From positions 1-16,214 of the forward strand of contig JBPPNE010000145.1 of NCBI GenBank assembly GCA_051306415.1: a stretch of 16,214 bases of DNA, given 5' to 3'. The stretch is from CBDDRG01 sp051306415 (GTDB lineage Bacteria > Pseudomonadota > Gammaproteobacteria > Pseudomonadales > Porticoccaceae). The translations under genes and the position numbers were made by a program. The notes under the pieces are model-generated. The model was not told where the DNA came from. It did not search any database and saw only the letters and a list, made by a program, of their open reading frames with translations. This document shows positions 1-6,790 of this stretch, one piece after another. Numbering within the stretch: the first letter of the stretch is position 1; each line of letters begins with the position of its first letter.

Positions 1-159
1 CAGGTCTTCCACGGCCGTCTCTTCAACAACCTCGCAGACGTTGGTGTCGCCGTGGCCGAGTTCAAGGAACGCTACAATTGCCATTGGCGTCTCGAAAAAA
101 CGGGCTTCATGTCACCCCTTGAAGTTCGCCAAGCTTATGCCATGCGAAAGACGGCCTGA
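1..159 (+). CDS. IS3-family transposase OrfB, C-terminal end (5' part outside window)
   Basis: The frame is open from the first base to a TGA at 157-159 and gives 52 residues. They include an FHGRLF segment, then YNCHWRLEKTGF, SPLEVR and a basic AMRKTA end. This is the typical tail of the DDE integrase-core subunit of IS3-family transposases, which end in YN..W..EK.G..SP.EAR. The catalytic DDE residues lie upstream of the window, so activity cannot be judged. The family copies and moves its own element through a circular intermediate, with OrfB usually made by frameshift from OrfA. The stop lies just inside the probable right end of the element. The family call is from recall of its C-terminal motif; the subgroup is not determined. 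Confidence 0.8.
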   Translation, partial: QVFHGRLFNNLADVGVAVAEFKERYNCHWRLEKTGFMSPLEVRQAYAMRKTA

Positions 160-170
160 ATTGCAAAAAC

Positions 171-196
171 GTGTCCAGACAATCGGAGCCGGTACA
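171..196 (+). repeat. Probable right terminal inverted repeat (IRR) of the IS3-family element
   Basis: These 26 bases read outward as TGTACCGGCTCCGATTGTCT followed by GGACAC on the complementary strand, starting with the TG expected at an IS3-family tip. The partner left repeat is outside the window, so the match cannot be confirmed. Confidence 0.5.
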
Positions 197-241
197 CCTA
201 CCCCTTTGTCGAGCGAGGCCTTGGGTTAGGCTGTCCGTGGA

Positions 242-448
242 TCAGGTGCGTGTGCGTGGCTCAAAGACGAAGTCGTTTTCCTCAATGGTGACATAATACT
301 TGCGAGCATTCGCCATTCGTCGGGCGATGGTCAGGTAGACGATCTTGTCATCCTCGTCACAGGCGGCGCGGAATTCATCGCGGGATATGGTCCAGCTGGC
401 ACCGTCGGCGAGTTTGTCCAATGTGGCCTTTAAATCAGCGGTTGACAT
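242..448 (-). CDS. Small acidic hypothetical protein, 68 residues
   Basis: I do not recognise this protein. It is 68 residues long and rich in Asp and Glu, with no signal peptide or membrane segment, so it is probably cytoplasmic. A helical first third (ADLKATLDKLADG) leads into a mixed segment containing YLTIARRMANARKYYVTIEE and ends in a basic PRTRT tail. The start is well supported: GAGGAG lies six bases upstream of the ATG, a near-ideal ribosome binding site. It lies 46 bases from the end of the IS element, with its stop toward the element, and no partner gene is adjacent on its strand. Read-through from or disruption by the element is possible but not shown. It is judged real because of its ribosome binding site and natural-looking composition. 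Confidence 0.6.
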   Translation of the reverse strand: MSTADLKATLDKLADGASWTISRDEFRAACDEDDKIVYLTIARRMANARKYYVTIEENDFVFEPRTRT

Positions 449-929
449 TTTTGACTCCTCAGGAATGTTATGTGTTTCGCTCTATTATTGGGAGTGATGC
501 AGAGGGAATGGGTAGCTCACGGATGTGGGTGAATGTAGTATCCCCCCGAAATTAGCCAAGCCTCGCTCAAGTGTCAAGAGGCTTTTAAATAGCGTATCTT
601 CTCTGTGCTGAGAGGGCTTACGTTTTCAGCCGGAATTAAGGTCGCCGGCCAAGCGCATTATGCTGACGCAGCGGCGTTTTAGCCACCTACCACTGTTATG
701 CTAGAGCTGTGCGCCTCGCACCCCTTGCATTCACGGTGGGGCAATTGTATACCTGTCGGCCATAGCGATAGTGACTGTCCTGTTGCTAGTCACTTCTTTG
801 TTTGGCCATTTATTGGCGGCAGCGAATATCGCCGGCATTGCCGGAACCACTCTCTGGGCTGGCACCTTTTGATGGTGCCGCCATGGTGATCGGCGTGTGG
901 TCGAAAAATAGAATATAGGCTTTTCAATA
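449..929. other. Gene-free stretch between the small protein and the hydratase operon
   Basis: About 480 bases hold no convincing intact gene. It must carry the promoters of both the minus-strand small gene and the plus-strand hydratase operon, but I see no strong -35/-10 pair in either direction. The second half contains the frame-broken hydrophobic reading frame listed separately at 705-918. Confidence 0.5.
705..918 (+). pseudogene. Possible decayed membrane-protein fragment (no start, one frameshift)
   Basis: Read in the frame of position 741, the strand encodes a strongly hydrophobic stretch, IVYLSAIAIVTVLLLVTSLF, then GHLLAAANIAGIAGTTLWAG, and stops at 870-872. This frame has no ATG, GTG or TTG start after the stop at 702-704. 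At the run of four T at 867-870, removing one base would join it to the next frame, giving GTFDGAAMVIGVWSKNRI and a stop at 916-918. A long hydrophobic run that continues across a homopolymer frameshift suggests a disabled small membrane protein or the tail of one. I do not recognise the family. Chance hydrophobicity of noncoding DNA is the main alternative. Confidence 0.3.
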
Positions 930-1379
930 ATGATAGATAAAAAATACATTGGCCAGGTTTTCGATCCGGTAATAGTGGATGTCGAAAAATGGCAACTGAA
1001 ATTTTTCTCAAAGGCAGTAGGCGAGACCAACCCGATCTACTTCGATGAGGTGGCCGCCCGGGGGGCGGGGTATCGCTCAATACTGGCGCCACCGACCTAC
1101 TCCTGTACCCTGAGCTGTGCGGTGCCAGATCCGTTCGCGAAGTTCATCGCAATGGGCATGAATTTGCAAAGGATCCTTCATGCGCAGCAGCGGTTCGAAT
1201 ATTTTTCGCCGATCTGTGCGGGTGATAGAGTCACCTTTGTGAGCCGGATTGTCGATATTCACGACAAGCGCGGTGGCGCGATGCAATTCGTGATCGAGGA
1301 AACGGTCGCCACCAACCAGAACGGCGAGATCACTACCAAATTGCGGCAAACCATTGTCGAGCGTGGAGAGCAGGGTTAA
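930..1379 (+). CDS. MaoC-like hydratase, N-type (non-catalytic) subunit, HadA/ChsH-like
   Basis: This 149-residue protein has a single hotdog fold of the MaoC N-terminal dehydratase (FAS1-like) type. The segment GETNPIYFDEVAAR at residues 31-44, followed by GYRSILAPPTY, aligns with the hydratase-2 motif. The catalytic Asp is replaced (Glu32) and the catalytic His is replaced by Tyr37, so it is probably the substrate-binding, non-catalytic half of a heterodimer, as in mycobacterial HadA. Its likely partner is the next gene, five bases downstream, which keeps the catalytic pair. The complex would hydrate or dehydrate a 2-enoyl-CoA or 3-hydroxyacyl-CoA in the cytoplasm. The ATG is preceded only by a weak AGG-type ribosome binding site. 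The fold and motif are seen, the pairing is inferred, and the substrate is unknown. Confidence 0.85.
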   Translation: MIDKKYIGQVFDPVIVDVEKWQLKFFSKAVGETNPIYFDEVAARGAGYRSILAPPTYSCTLSCAVPDPFAKFIAMGMNLQRILHAQQRFEYFSPICAGDRVTFVSRIVDIHDKRGGAMQFVIEETVATNQNGEITTKLRQTIVERGEQG

Positions 1380-1384
1380 CTCCG

Positions 1385-1822
1385 ATGGATGATTTGACAT
1401 TTGATGATCTGGCCGTTGACCACCAGCTGCCGCCGCTGACCAAGCCGGCGATAACACGAACTACTCTCGCCTATTTTTGTGGGGCCTCCAATGACCACAA
1501 CCCCATTCATGTCGATATCGATTTTGCCAAGGCGGCAGGAAAGGATGATGTTTTTGCCCATGGCATGCTGAGCATGGCCTATGTTGGCCAACTCCTGACC
1601 CACTGGATCCCGCAGTCGGCGCTGCGTAGTTTTGAAGTCAAATTTGGCGCCATCGTTCATGTCGGTGATCAGATCACCTGTCGAGGAACTATCGTCGACA
1701 AGTATTCCCAAGGTGGAGAACAACGACTGCGGATAAAGCTGTCAGCCGCTGATCAGCGTGGTGAGGTCAAGCTGGTGGGTGAGGCTATCGTTGCAATTGC
1801 TGAGAGGGGGTCTAGTGATTAA
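1385..1822 (+). CDS. MaoC-like (R)-specific enoyl-CoA hydratase, catalytic subunit, HadB/ChsH-like
   Basis: This 145-residue single-hotdog protein is of the MaoC dehydratase type. It carries the full hydratase-2 motif at residues 37-44 (DHNPIHVD), with catalytic Asp37 and His42, followed by FAKAAG and the HGMLSM segment typical of the family. The enzyme adds water across the trans-2 double bond of an enoyl-CoA to give the (R)-3-hydroxyacyl-CoA, or does the reverse. Together with the preceding subunit it would rebuild the two-hotdog unit of eukaryotic hydratase 2. A purine-rich AGGG lies across the end of the upstream gene, about nine bases before the ATG, which suggests coupled translation. 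Its stop overlaps the start of the acyl-CoA dehydrogenase, so all three genes are probably one operon. Confidence 0.88.
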   Translation: MDDLTFDDLAVDHQLPPLTKPAITRTTLAYFCGASNDHNPIHVDIDFAKAAGKDDVFAHGMLSMAYVGQLLTHWIPQSALRSFEVKFGAIVHVGDQITCRGTIVDKYSQGGEQRLRIKLSAADQRGEVKLVGEAIVAIAERGSSD

Positions 1823-2966
1823 CCAAAAACCATCGTGGATGACAGAGGAGCTCGAATTATTCCGTGCTTCAGTTAGCCGCTTTGTGGAAGCCGAGATGGT
1901 GCCGAACAATGACCGCTGGCGCAAGCAGGGCCATATCGATCGGGAGGTGTGGCGCAAAGCGGGCGCGAACGGGTTTTTATGTACGGATATCCCCGCCGAT
2001 TACGGTGGCGGCGGCGGTGACTTTCGCTACGAGGCCGTATTCTTTGAGGAGCAGTGGCGGCGTGGCCTGACGGGAATGGGGCAGGGCGTCCACAGTATCA
2101 CCGCCCATTACATTCTCAACCACGGCACGGAGTTGCAGAAGCAGCGGTGGCTGCCGAGGATGGCCAGCGGGCATTTGATTGGCGCTATTGCGATGACCGA
2201 ACCCGGTGCAGGCTCGGATTTGCAGGCGATCTCAACCCGTGCGGTGCGCGACGGCGATGATTATGTCGTCAACGGCTCAAAAATTTTCATCACTAATGGC
2301 CATGTGTGCGAGTTGCTGGCTCTGGTGGTGAGAACAGGTCCGCGCGGAGGCGGCAAGGGGCTTTCGATCCTGATGCTGGAAACCAAGGACTTGCCGGGAT
2401 TTCGCGTCGGGCGGATGCTCGAGAAAATGGGGCAGAAAGCGCAAGACACCTGTGAATTATTCTTCGACAACGTTCGGGTGTCCGTGGATCAACTGCTCGG
2501 TGGTGTCGAGGATCTGGGCTTTTTCCAGTTGATCAGCGACTTGCCGTATGAGCGCGCGACTATCGGTGTACAGTCGGTCGCGATGATGGAAGGAGCGGTT
2601 GCGGAAACTGTTCGCTATGTGAAGGAGCGAAGCGTTTTTGGGAAGTCGCTGTTTGAGTTGCAAAATACCCGCTTTGAGCTCGCCGAAGCTCAAGCGATCA
2701 CCCAGGTCGCCCGCGTCTTTGTCGATCGTTGCGTAGAAGATGTCGTCGCCGGTCGACTTGACAACGCCACTGCGGCCACGTGCAAGTGGTGGACTTCCGA
2801 GGTGCTCCAGACGGTGATGGATAACTGTCTTCAGCTTTACGGCGGCTACGGTTATATGGACGAATACTTGATTTGTCGAATGTATGCCGACGCTCGTGTT
2901 GCCCGCATCTATGGCGGAACCAGTGAGGTCATGCTGGAGGTAATCGCGCGGGGATTGTCGGCCTGA
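1815..2966 (+). CDS. Acyl-CoA dehydrogenase, long-chain/isovaleryl-like catalytic base
   Basis: FAD enzyme that oxidises an acyl-CoA to the trans-2-enoyl-CoA and passes electrons to electron-transfer flavoprotein. I chose the GTG at 1815, not an ATG at 1758, because GAGAGGGGG lies four bases upstream and the result is 383 residues, the usual family length. It overlaps the preceding stop by eight bases. The FAD signature AMTEPGAGSD is at residues 126-135 and the C-terminal signature with YGGYGYM and IYGGTSEVM is near 342-372. The medium-chain catalytic position (YEGT) is Gly here, so the base is probably Glu246 in LPYERATIG, as in isovaleryl- and long-chain enzymes. Placed directly after a hydratase pair, it supplies the enoyl-CoA they would hydrate. 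The acyl substrate cannot be read from the sequence. Confidence 0.92.
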   Translation: MINQKPSWMTEELELFRASVSRFVEAEMVPNNDRWRKQGHIDREVWRKAGANGFLCTDIPADYGGGGGDFRYEAVFFEEQWRRGLTGMGQGVHSITAHYILNHGTELQKQRWLPRMASGHLIGAIAMTEPGAGSDLQAISTRAVRDGDDYVVNGSKIFITNGHVCELLALVVRTGPRGGGKGLSILMLETKDLPGFRVGRMLEKMGQKAQDTCELFFDNVRVSVDQLLGGVEDLGFFQLISDLPYERATIGVQSVAMMEGAVAETVRYVKERSVFGKSLFELQNTRFELAEAQAITQVARVFVDRCVEDVVAGRLDNATAATCKWWTSEVLQTVMDNCLQLYGGYGYMDEYLICRMYADARVARIYGGTSEVMLEVIARGLSA

Positions 2967-3053
2967 GTGCGGAAATGGGGCTAAAAGCCGATAACGTTGT
3001 CACGGGTGGCCCTCGGAACGCCGGTTAGGAGAGTCCGCGAATCGCCGTTGAGT

Positions 3054-3070
3054 AGTGGTATTCTACCGCT
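3054..3070. promoter_or_regulatory. Short inverted repeat upstream of the GGDEF-EAL gene
   Basis: AGTGGTATTCTACCGCT is an imperfect palindrome with seven pairs (one G-T) around a TTC centre, 115 bases before the proposed start at 3185. It contains TGGTATTCT, which resembles an extended -10 element, but no good -35 is present. It may be an operator, a small hairpin, or chance. Confidence 0.2.
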
Positions 3071-3184
3071 GAGAGTCTGCACAGCTCGCGGGCGTTGCTA
3101 GCCGCAGTTAGGAGTACCTATACTCCGGCGGAATGTGACAGAACTCTCATTTCATGGATGGAAGCAGGTGGTAATGGAGCTGTG

Positions 3185-5410
3185 ATGGCGGATCGGAAAC
3201 GAATCGTGCAGTGGGTCCTGGCCACGGTTGTCTTTGGAGTGTCGGCGCTCGCGCTCTATCGCGTACAGGGCGGCTACGTCGAGGCAAGCTGGCCTTGGTA
3301 TGCGGGCTTCGCCTTGCTTTGGATGGCCTCACTACTATCGCAAGCCCAATCCTTTGAACGCGAGCGGGACTTGGCGGATGGTCAGGATAGCATTTTGCTG
3401 GAAGCAGTGGTCAGAGCGTCCCCGGCGTTGCTGTGGCGGGTCAATGCCCATGGCGTGATCCGCGATATTCTCGGTCGCGTCCAGATCGGCCCAAGTCTCG
3501 ACAAAAGCCGGTTTCTGGACAAGAATATCAAGACGCTAAGGGATACAGATCCGGATTTTTACCGCGAATTTCAGCGAGCACTGACGTCGAAAGACGCCTT
3601 CACCGCATCATGCGGGTTTAACCAGCGCTTCTATCTCCATCACTTTTTGCCAATCACTGATAATCGCGACCAATGGCTTGGCGTTCATTGCATATCCGTG
3701 GATATTTCTCGCGAGCAGGAGATGGATTCAAGGGCCCGTATGGCAGAACAGGTGTTTGCCAATACCGCGGATGCCGTGGTGATTCTGGATAGCGCACGAC
3801 GGGTCACCAGTGTCAATCTGGCGTTTAGCAAGATTGCGGGCTTTGCGGAAGCGGAGGTCTTGGGCGTTCAGGATGGTTTTTCGCTCTGGAGCGACCAAGC
3901 CGAGGATTTTTACACCGCAGCTTTTGCCAACCTGGCTGAGATGGATGCCTGGCACGGCGAGATTACCGGGCGGCGTAAATCGGGCGAACTATTCCCGGCG
4001 AATATGGCGATCAGTGCGGTGAGGGATGATCTGGGGGAGCTGGTAAATTATGTTGTGTTTTTCTCCGACCTCAGCCCTCTGAAACGCAAACAGGAAGAAC
4101 TCAGCCATCTCGCCCACCATGACAGTCTCACGGATCTGCCGAACCGGCGTTTGTTTCTTGATCGTCTGGATCAGGGCATCAAGCGAGCGGAACGCAATAA
4201 TACGCAGTTGGCAATTTTCTTTATCGATCTCGATAACTTTAAAGTCAGTAACGACACTCACGGTCACGATTTCGGTGATGAACAGCTGAAAGAGGTAGGC
4301 CGCCGTTTGCTGGGTGTGGTTCGTCAGAGCGACACAGTCGCCCGTCTCGGTGGCGATGAGTTCACGCTGATTGCGGAGAATGTTCGCGACGCCACCGAAA
4401 TCACCGCCATCGCGACCAAGATACTGGCGTGCTTCGACACCCCGATCAAGGCGCTCGGGCGTACTCTCGCAGCTTCCGCGAGTGTGGGCATTGGGGTCTA
4501 CCCGCAGGATGGCAAAGACATCGTACAATTGATGAAAAGTGCCGATCAGGCGATGTATCGGGCAAAAGCCGAGGGCCGCAACGGGTTTTACTCGCTATCT
4601 GGCCCCACTGGACGTGTGCCGCAGTCACTGTTATTTCCGGCGGAGCTGCGCATGGCCTTGAAGCGGGATCAGCTACAGCTGGTTTATCAGCCGATGCTGG
4701 ATACCCGGCAAGGGCGGATACTAGGTTGCGAGGCGCTGCTCCGTTGGGGGCACCACGCCCGCGGCGTGGTATCCCCCATGGATTTCATGCCGATGTCGGA
4801 AGAGGCCGGTCTCACCGCGGATATCGGTTTCTGGGCCCTGGATCAGGCCTGTCAGCAACTGGATCAGTGGCGCCGTCAGGGTATCGCAATCGACTTTGTC
4901 GCAATTAACATTGCGCCGTCACAGATCAGGGATACATCCTATGCAGACTTGGCGCTGGGCGTGCTAGATAAATACAAGCTGACACCGTCATCTCTGATGC
5001 TCGAGATTCCGGAACAGCTGATTTATGCCGAGCTTGCGGATACCAGCGCCTTTATTGCCAGAATGCACGCCATCGGTGTGCGCTGCGCGATTGATGATTT
5101 CGGGTCGACCAGCGTCAATTACAGCTACCTGAAGGATATTCCGGTTGACACCATAAAAATATATCAGCAGCTGTTGACCTCGATAAATACCGGCAAAGAA
5201 GATCTGAGTCTGCTGCGGGCGTTAACGAGTATCGCTGGTGTTTTGGGCAGGGACATTGTGGCGGTTGGGGTCGAGCGCCAGATGCAGCAGGATGTCGTTG
5301 AGCAAATGGGCTGCCATATCGCTCAGGGCTATCTCTACGCGAAGCCCATGAGTTCGGCCGCCATCGCCAATCTGTATTTTTCCGCTCGCACAGATTCGCT
5401 GAATAGTTGA
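3185..5410 (+). CDS. Membrane PAS-GGDEF-EAL protein: probable diguanylate cyclase with a degenerate EAL domain
   Basis: The proposed start is the ATG at 3185, five bases after GGAG, giving 741 residues; in-frame starts at 3095 and 3158 are alternatives. Two membrane segments (about 6-24 and 37-52) are followed by a weak PAS-like region (70-178), a clear PAS domain (185-300), GGDEF (312-468) and EAL (485-725). The cyclase half looks active: HDSLTDLPNRR, the metal-binding FIDLDNF, GGDEF at 389-393 and an inhibitory-site RxxD (RQSD) at 380-383. In the phosphodiesterase half, Glu516, Asn575, Glu607, Asp637, Asp638, Lys658 and Gln714 are present. Val694 sits where the general base Glu352 of RocR is expected, Tyr660 replaces the usual Asp of KxD, and loop 6 reads DDFGSTSVNY. 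It probably makes cyclic di-GMP in response to a PAS-sensed signal, with EAL acting as a binding or regulatory module. It stands alone, convergent with the TerC gene. Confidence 0.92.
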   Translation: MADRKRIVQWVLATVVFGVSALALYRVQGGYVEASWPWYAGFALLWMASLLSQAQSFERERDLADGQDSILLEAVVRASPALLWRVNAHGVIRDILGRVQIGPSLDKSRFLDKNIKTLRDTDPDFYREFQRALTSKDAFTASCGFNQRFYLHHFLPITDNRDQWLGVHCISVDISREQEMDSRARMAEQVFANTADAVVILDSARRVTSVNLAFSKIAGFAEAEVLGVQDGFSLWSDQAEDFYTAAFANLAEMDAWHGEITGRRKSGELFPANMAISAVRDDLGELVNYVVFFSDLSPLKRKQEELSHLAHHDSLTDLPNRRLFLDRLDQGIKRAERNNTQLAIFFIDLDNFKVSNDTHGHDFGDEQLKEVGRRLLGVVRQSDTVARLGGDEFTLIAENVRDATEITAIATKILACFDTPIKALGRTLAASASVGIGVYPQDGKDIVQLMKSADQAMYRAKAEGRNGFYSLSGPTGRVPQSLLFPAELRMALKRDQLQLVYQPMLDTRQGRILGCEALLRWGHHARGVVSPMDFMPMSEEAGLTADIGFWALDQACQQLDQWRRQGIAIDFVAINIAPSQIRDTSYADLALGVLDKYKLTPSSLMLEIPEQLIYAELADTSAFIARMHAIGVRCAIDDFGSTSVNYSYLKDIPVDTIKIYQQLLTSINTGKEDLSLLRALTSIAGVLGRDIVAVGVERQMQQDVVEQMGCHIAQGYLYAKPMSSAAIANLYFSARTDSLNS

Positions 5411-5605
5411 TGTCAGGTTGTAGCCGGGAAATCCAGTTGAAGGGCTGAAGACGGGTGGCAATCCTTAGCTTTCGTTTGTCCACTGCGCTAGGCTGGGTTC
5501 GCCTGAACTGGTGACGCCAGACCTCCGCCACAATCATTCCGATAGTGTTGTTAACAGGTACCGGCACAGAAGTTGGTGCGAAAATCCCGGGCCAGCATCT
5601 TTTGG

Positions 5606-6352
5606 CTAGGTCTGTCCCGGTGGGTGCTTATGTAGGTGTACCGGTGCTGCGCGCTTGTTGCGCATGCGGATATTGAGCATTTCCACGCCCAGGGAAAACG
5701 CCATCGCGAAATAAATATAGCCTTTAGGCAGATGGGCGTCGAAGCTTTCACCGATCAACACCACGCCGACAACGATGAGGAAACTAAGGGCCAGCATCTT
5801 CAGGCTCGGATGTTTGTCGATATAGCCGCTGATGCCGCCGGAGGCGGCCATCATCACCAGTACCGAGATGATGATCGCGGCGACCATTACCGGGATGTGT
5901 TGGACCAGGCCAACCGCAGTGATCACCGAATCCAGGGAGAAAATAATATCGATGACGGCAATCTGCAAAATAATTGACAAAAAGCTGCCGCCTTTGGCAT
6001 GGGGTTGGTTGGGGTCAGGCCCTTCGAGGCTGTAAAAGACTTCCATAGAACTCTTGAAGATAAGGAAAAGGCCGCCAAAAAATAGAATCAGGTCGCGCCC
6101 CGAAATGCCTTTCCCCAACACGCTGAAAAGGTCGGCGGTCAGACCCATCACCCAGGTGATGGATAGCAAAAGCCCAATCCGTGTCAGCATCGCAAGGCCC
6201 AGGCCGATGATCCGCCCACGCTCCTGTTGTGCCGCCGGGAGGCGGCTGACGAGGATCGAGATAAAAATAATATTATCGATACCGAGGACGATTTCGAGTC
6301 CTGTGAGGGTTAGAAAAGCAACCCAGATCTCCGGGCTCGACAGCCATTCCAT
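5606..6352 (-). CDS. TerC-family integral membrane protein
   Basis: This 248-residue polytopic membrane protein belongs to the TerC/YgdQ (UPF0053) group. Its family marks are GLEIVLGIDNIIF at residues 18-30, with acidic Glu20 and Asp26 inside a membrane helix, and IDIIFSLDSVITAVG at 134-148, with Asp135 and Asp141 in another. About seven membrane helices are visible, with a short charged loop near 108-120 and a His-rich basic tail (HLHKHPPGQT). Relatives such as Alx and YkoY export manganese, and others go by the name tellurite resistance; which applies here is not shown by sequence. The start is supported by GGAG eight bases upstream. It lies downstream of bepA on the same strand, but the 438-base gap suggests its own promoter. 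Confidence 0.88.
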   Translation of the reverse strand: MEWLSSPEIWVAFLTLTGLEIVLGIDNIIFISILVSRLPAAQQERGRIIGLGLAMLTRIGLLLSITWVMGLTADLFSVLGKGISGRDLILFFGGLFLIFKSSMEVFYSLEGPDPNQPHAKGGSFLSIILQIAVIDIIFSLDSVITAVGLVQHIPVMVAAIIISVLVMMAASGGISGYIDKHPSLKMLALSFLIVVGVVLIGESFDAHLPKGYIYFAMAFSLGVEMLNIRMRNKRAAPVHLHKHPPGQT

Positions 6353-6502
6353 AGTTCTTGCTCCGCGGATAATGCGTACGGTTTTTAGTGCTTTGCCGAA
6401 GCCTGGAGAGCCAAAATAGCTTCTATTGGGGGTTCTGCCGTGGCCGGGATGTGGTTGTTTCGTGGTTGGCTAGCAGCGCTTCTACGGCAGAAATCAGCCG
6501 AA

Positions 6503-6511
6503 ATTTTACCA
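6503..6511 (-). promoter_or_regulatory. Candidate extended -10 promoter element for the TerC gene
   Basis: On the minus strand the sequence reads TGGTAAAAT, matching the extended -10 pattern TGnTAnnnT, about 150 bases before the terC start. The -35 region is poor, as often tolerated with an extended -10. This is pattern recognition only. Confidence 0.3.
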
Positions 6512-6592
6512 TAGTAAAGTGCCGCAGGGCTGAGCTTGATCGCTGCTCAGGATAGTTCTTCTCCTTGCGCGCTGGTGGTGGGTCGGGGGCAG

Positions 6593-6733
6593 ATGATTAC
6601 CTCAACGTCAGTTCCAAGTGATTGGGGTGTGCTCCTGCGCTATCGATTAATTGAAATTCGCAGAGAGGCAGAATTGGTCGTGGCGGCCGCCATGGGTAGC
6701 GCTCGCCATCAGGCTGATGCGTTTATTGAGTAG
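6593..6733 (+). pseudogene. Possible N-terminal fragment of a WYL-type HTH regulator
   Basis: The 46-codon frame from the ATG at 6593 contains DWGVLLRYRLIEI at residues 9-21. From memory this closely matches the start of a family of gammaproteobacterial helix-turn-helix/WYL regulators, which run W..LLRYRLIEI..LWEGRLTT and later FGI.RQQAS.DI. Downstream, ELVV and MGSARHQADAFIE could be a shortened, altered version of that helix-turn-helix segment before the stop at 6733. No WYL domain follows. A weak G-rich site precedes the ATG. It could be a decayed remnant, a short expressed peptide, or chance. Confidence 0.35.
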
Positions 6734-6790
6734 AGAAAAGGATTTCAGTGGTGACCGCGCTTGCTGATCAATAAAGGCTACCCGACCAAG

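Larger units (their letters stand above)
1..196 (+). mobile_element. Right end of an IS3-family insertion sequence
   Basis: The transposase stop at 159 is followed by a short tail and the sequence GTGTCCAGACAATCGGAGCC at 171-190, continuing GGTACA to 196. IS3-family elements have terminal inverted repeats that begin TG and end CA, placed a few dozen bases after the orfB stop, so I set the right end at 196. The left end and the target-site duplication are outside the window, so the boundary is inferred from one side only. Confidence 0.6.
6353..6790. other. Intergenic region between terC and bepA
   Basis: Both flanking genes are on the minus strand. The region holds a candidate terC promoter near 6503 and, on the plus strand, a possible regulator fragment at 6593-6733. 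The terC leader does not show the conserved GGGGAG-type core of a yybP-ykoY manganese riboswitch. No clear terminator for bepA is seen. Confidence 0.45.

Noticed and set aside
698..889. Plus-strand open frame of 63 codons
   Set aside because: Its Cys/His/Trp-rich composition and lack of a ribosome binding site look non-coding. The overlapping hydrophobic frame at 705-918 is the more coding-like reading.
2979..2989. GGCT-AAA-AGCC hairpin after the acyl-CoA dehydrogenase as a terminator
   Set aside because: The stem is four bases and there is no T tract.
6353..6500. yybP-ykoY manganese riboswitch ahead of the TerC gene
   Set aside because: No GGGGAG-type core or matching three-way junction could be seen on the minus strand.
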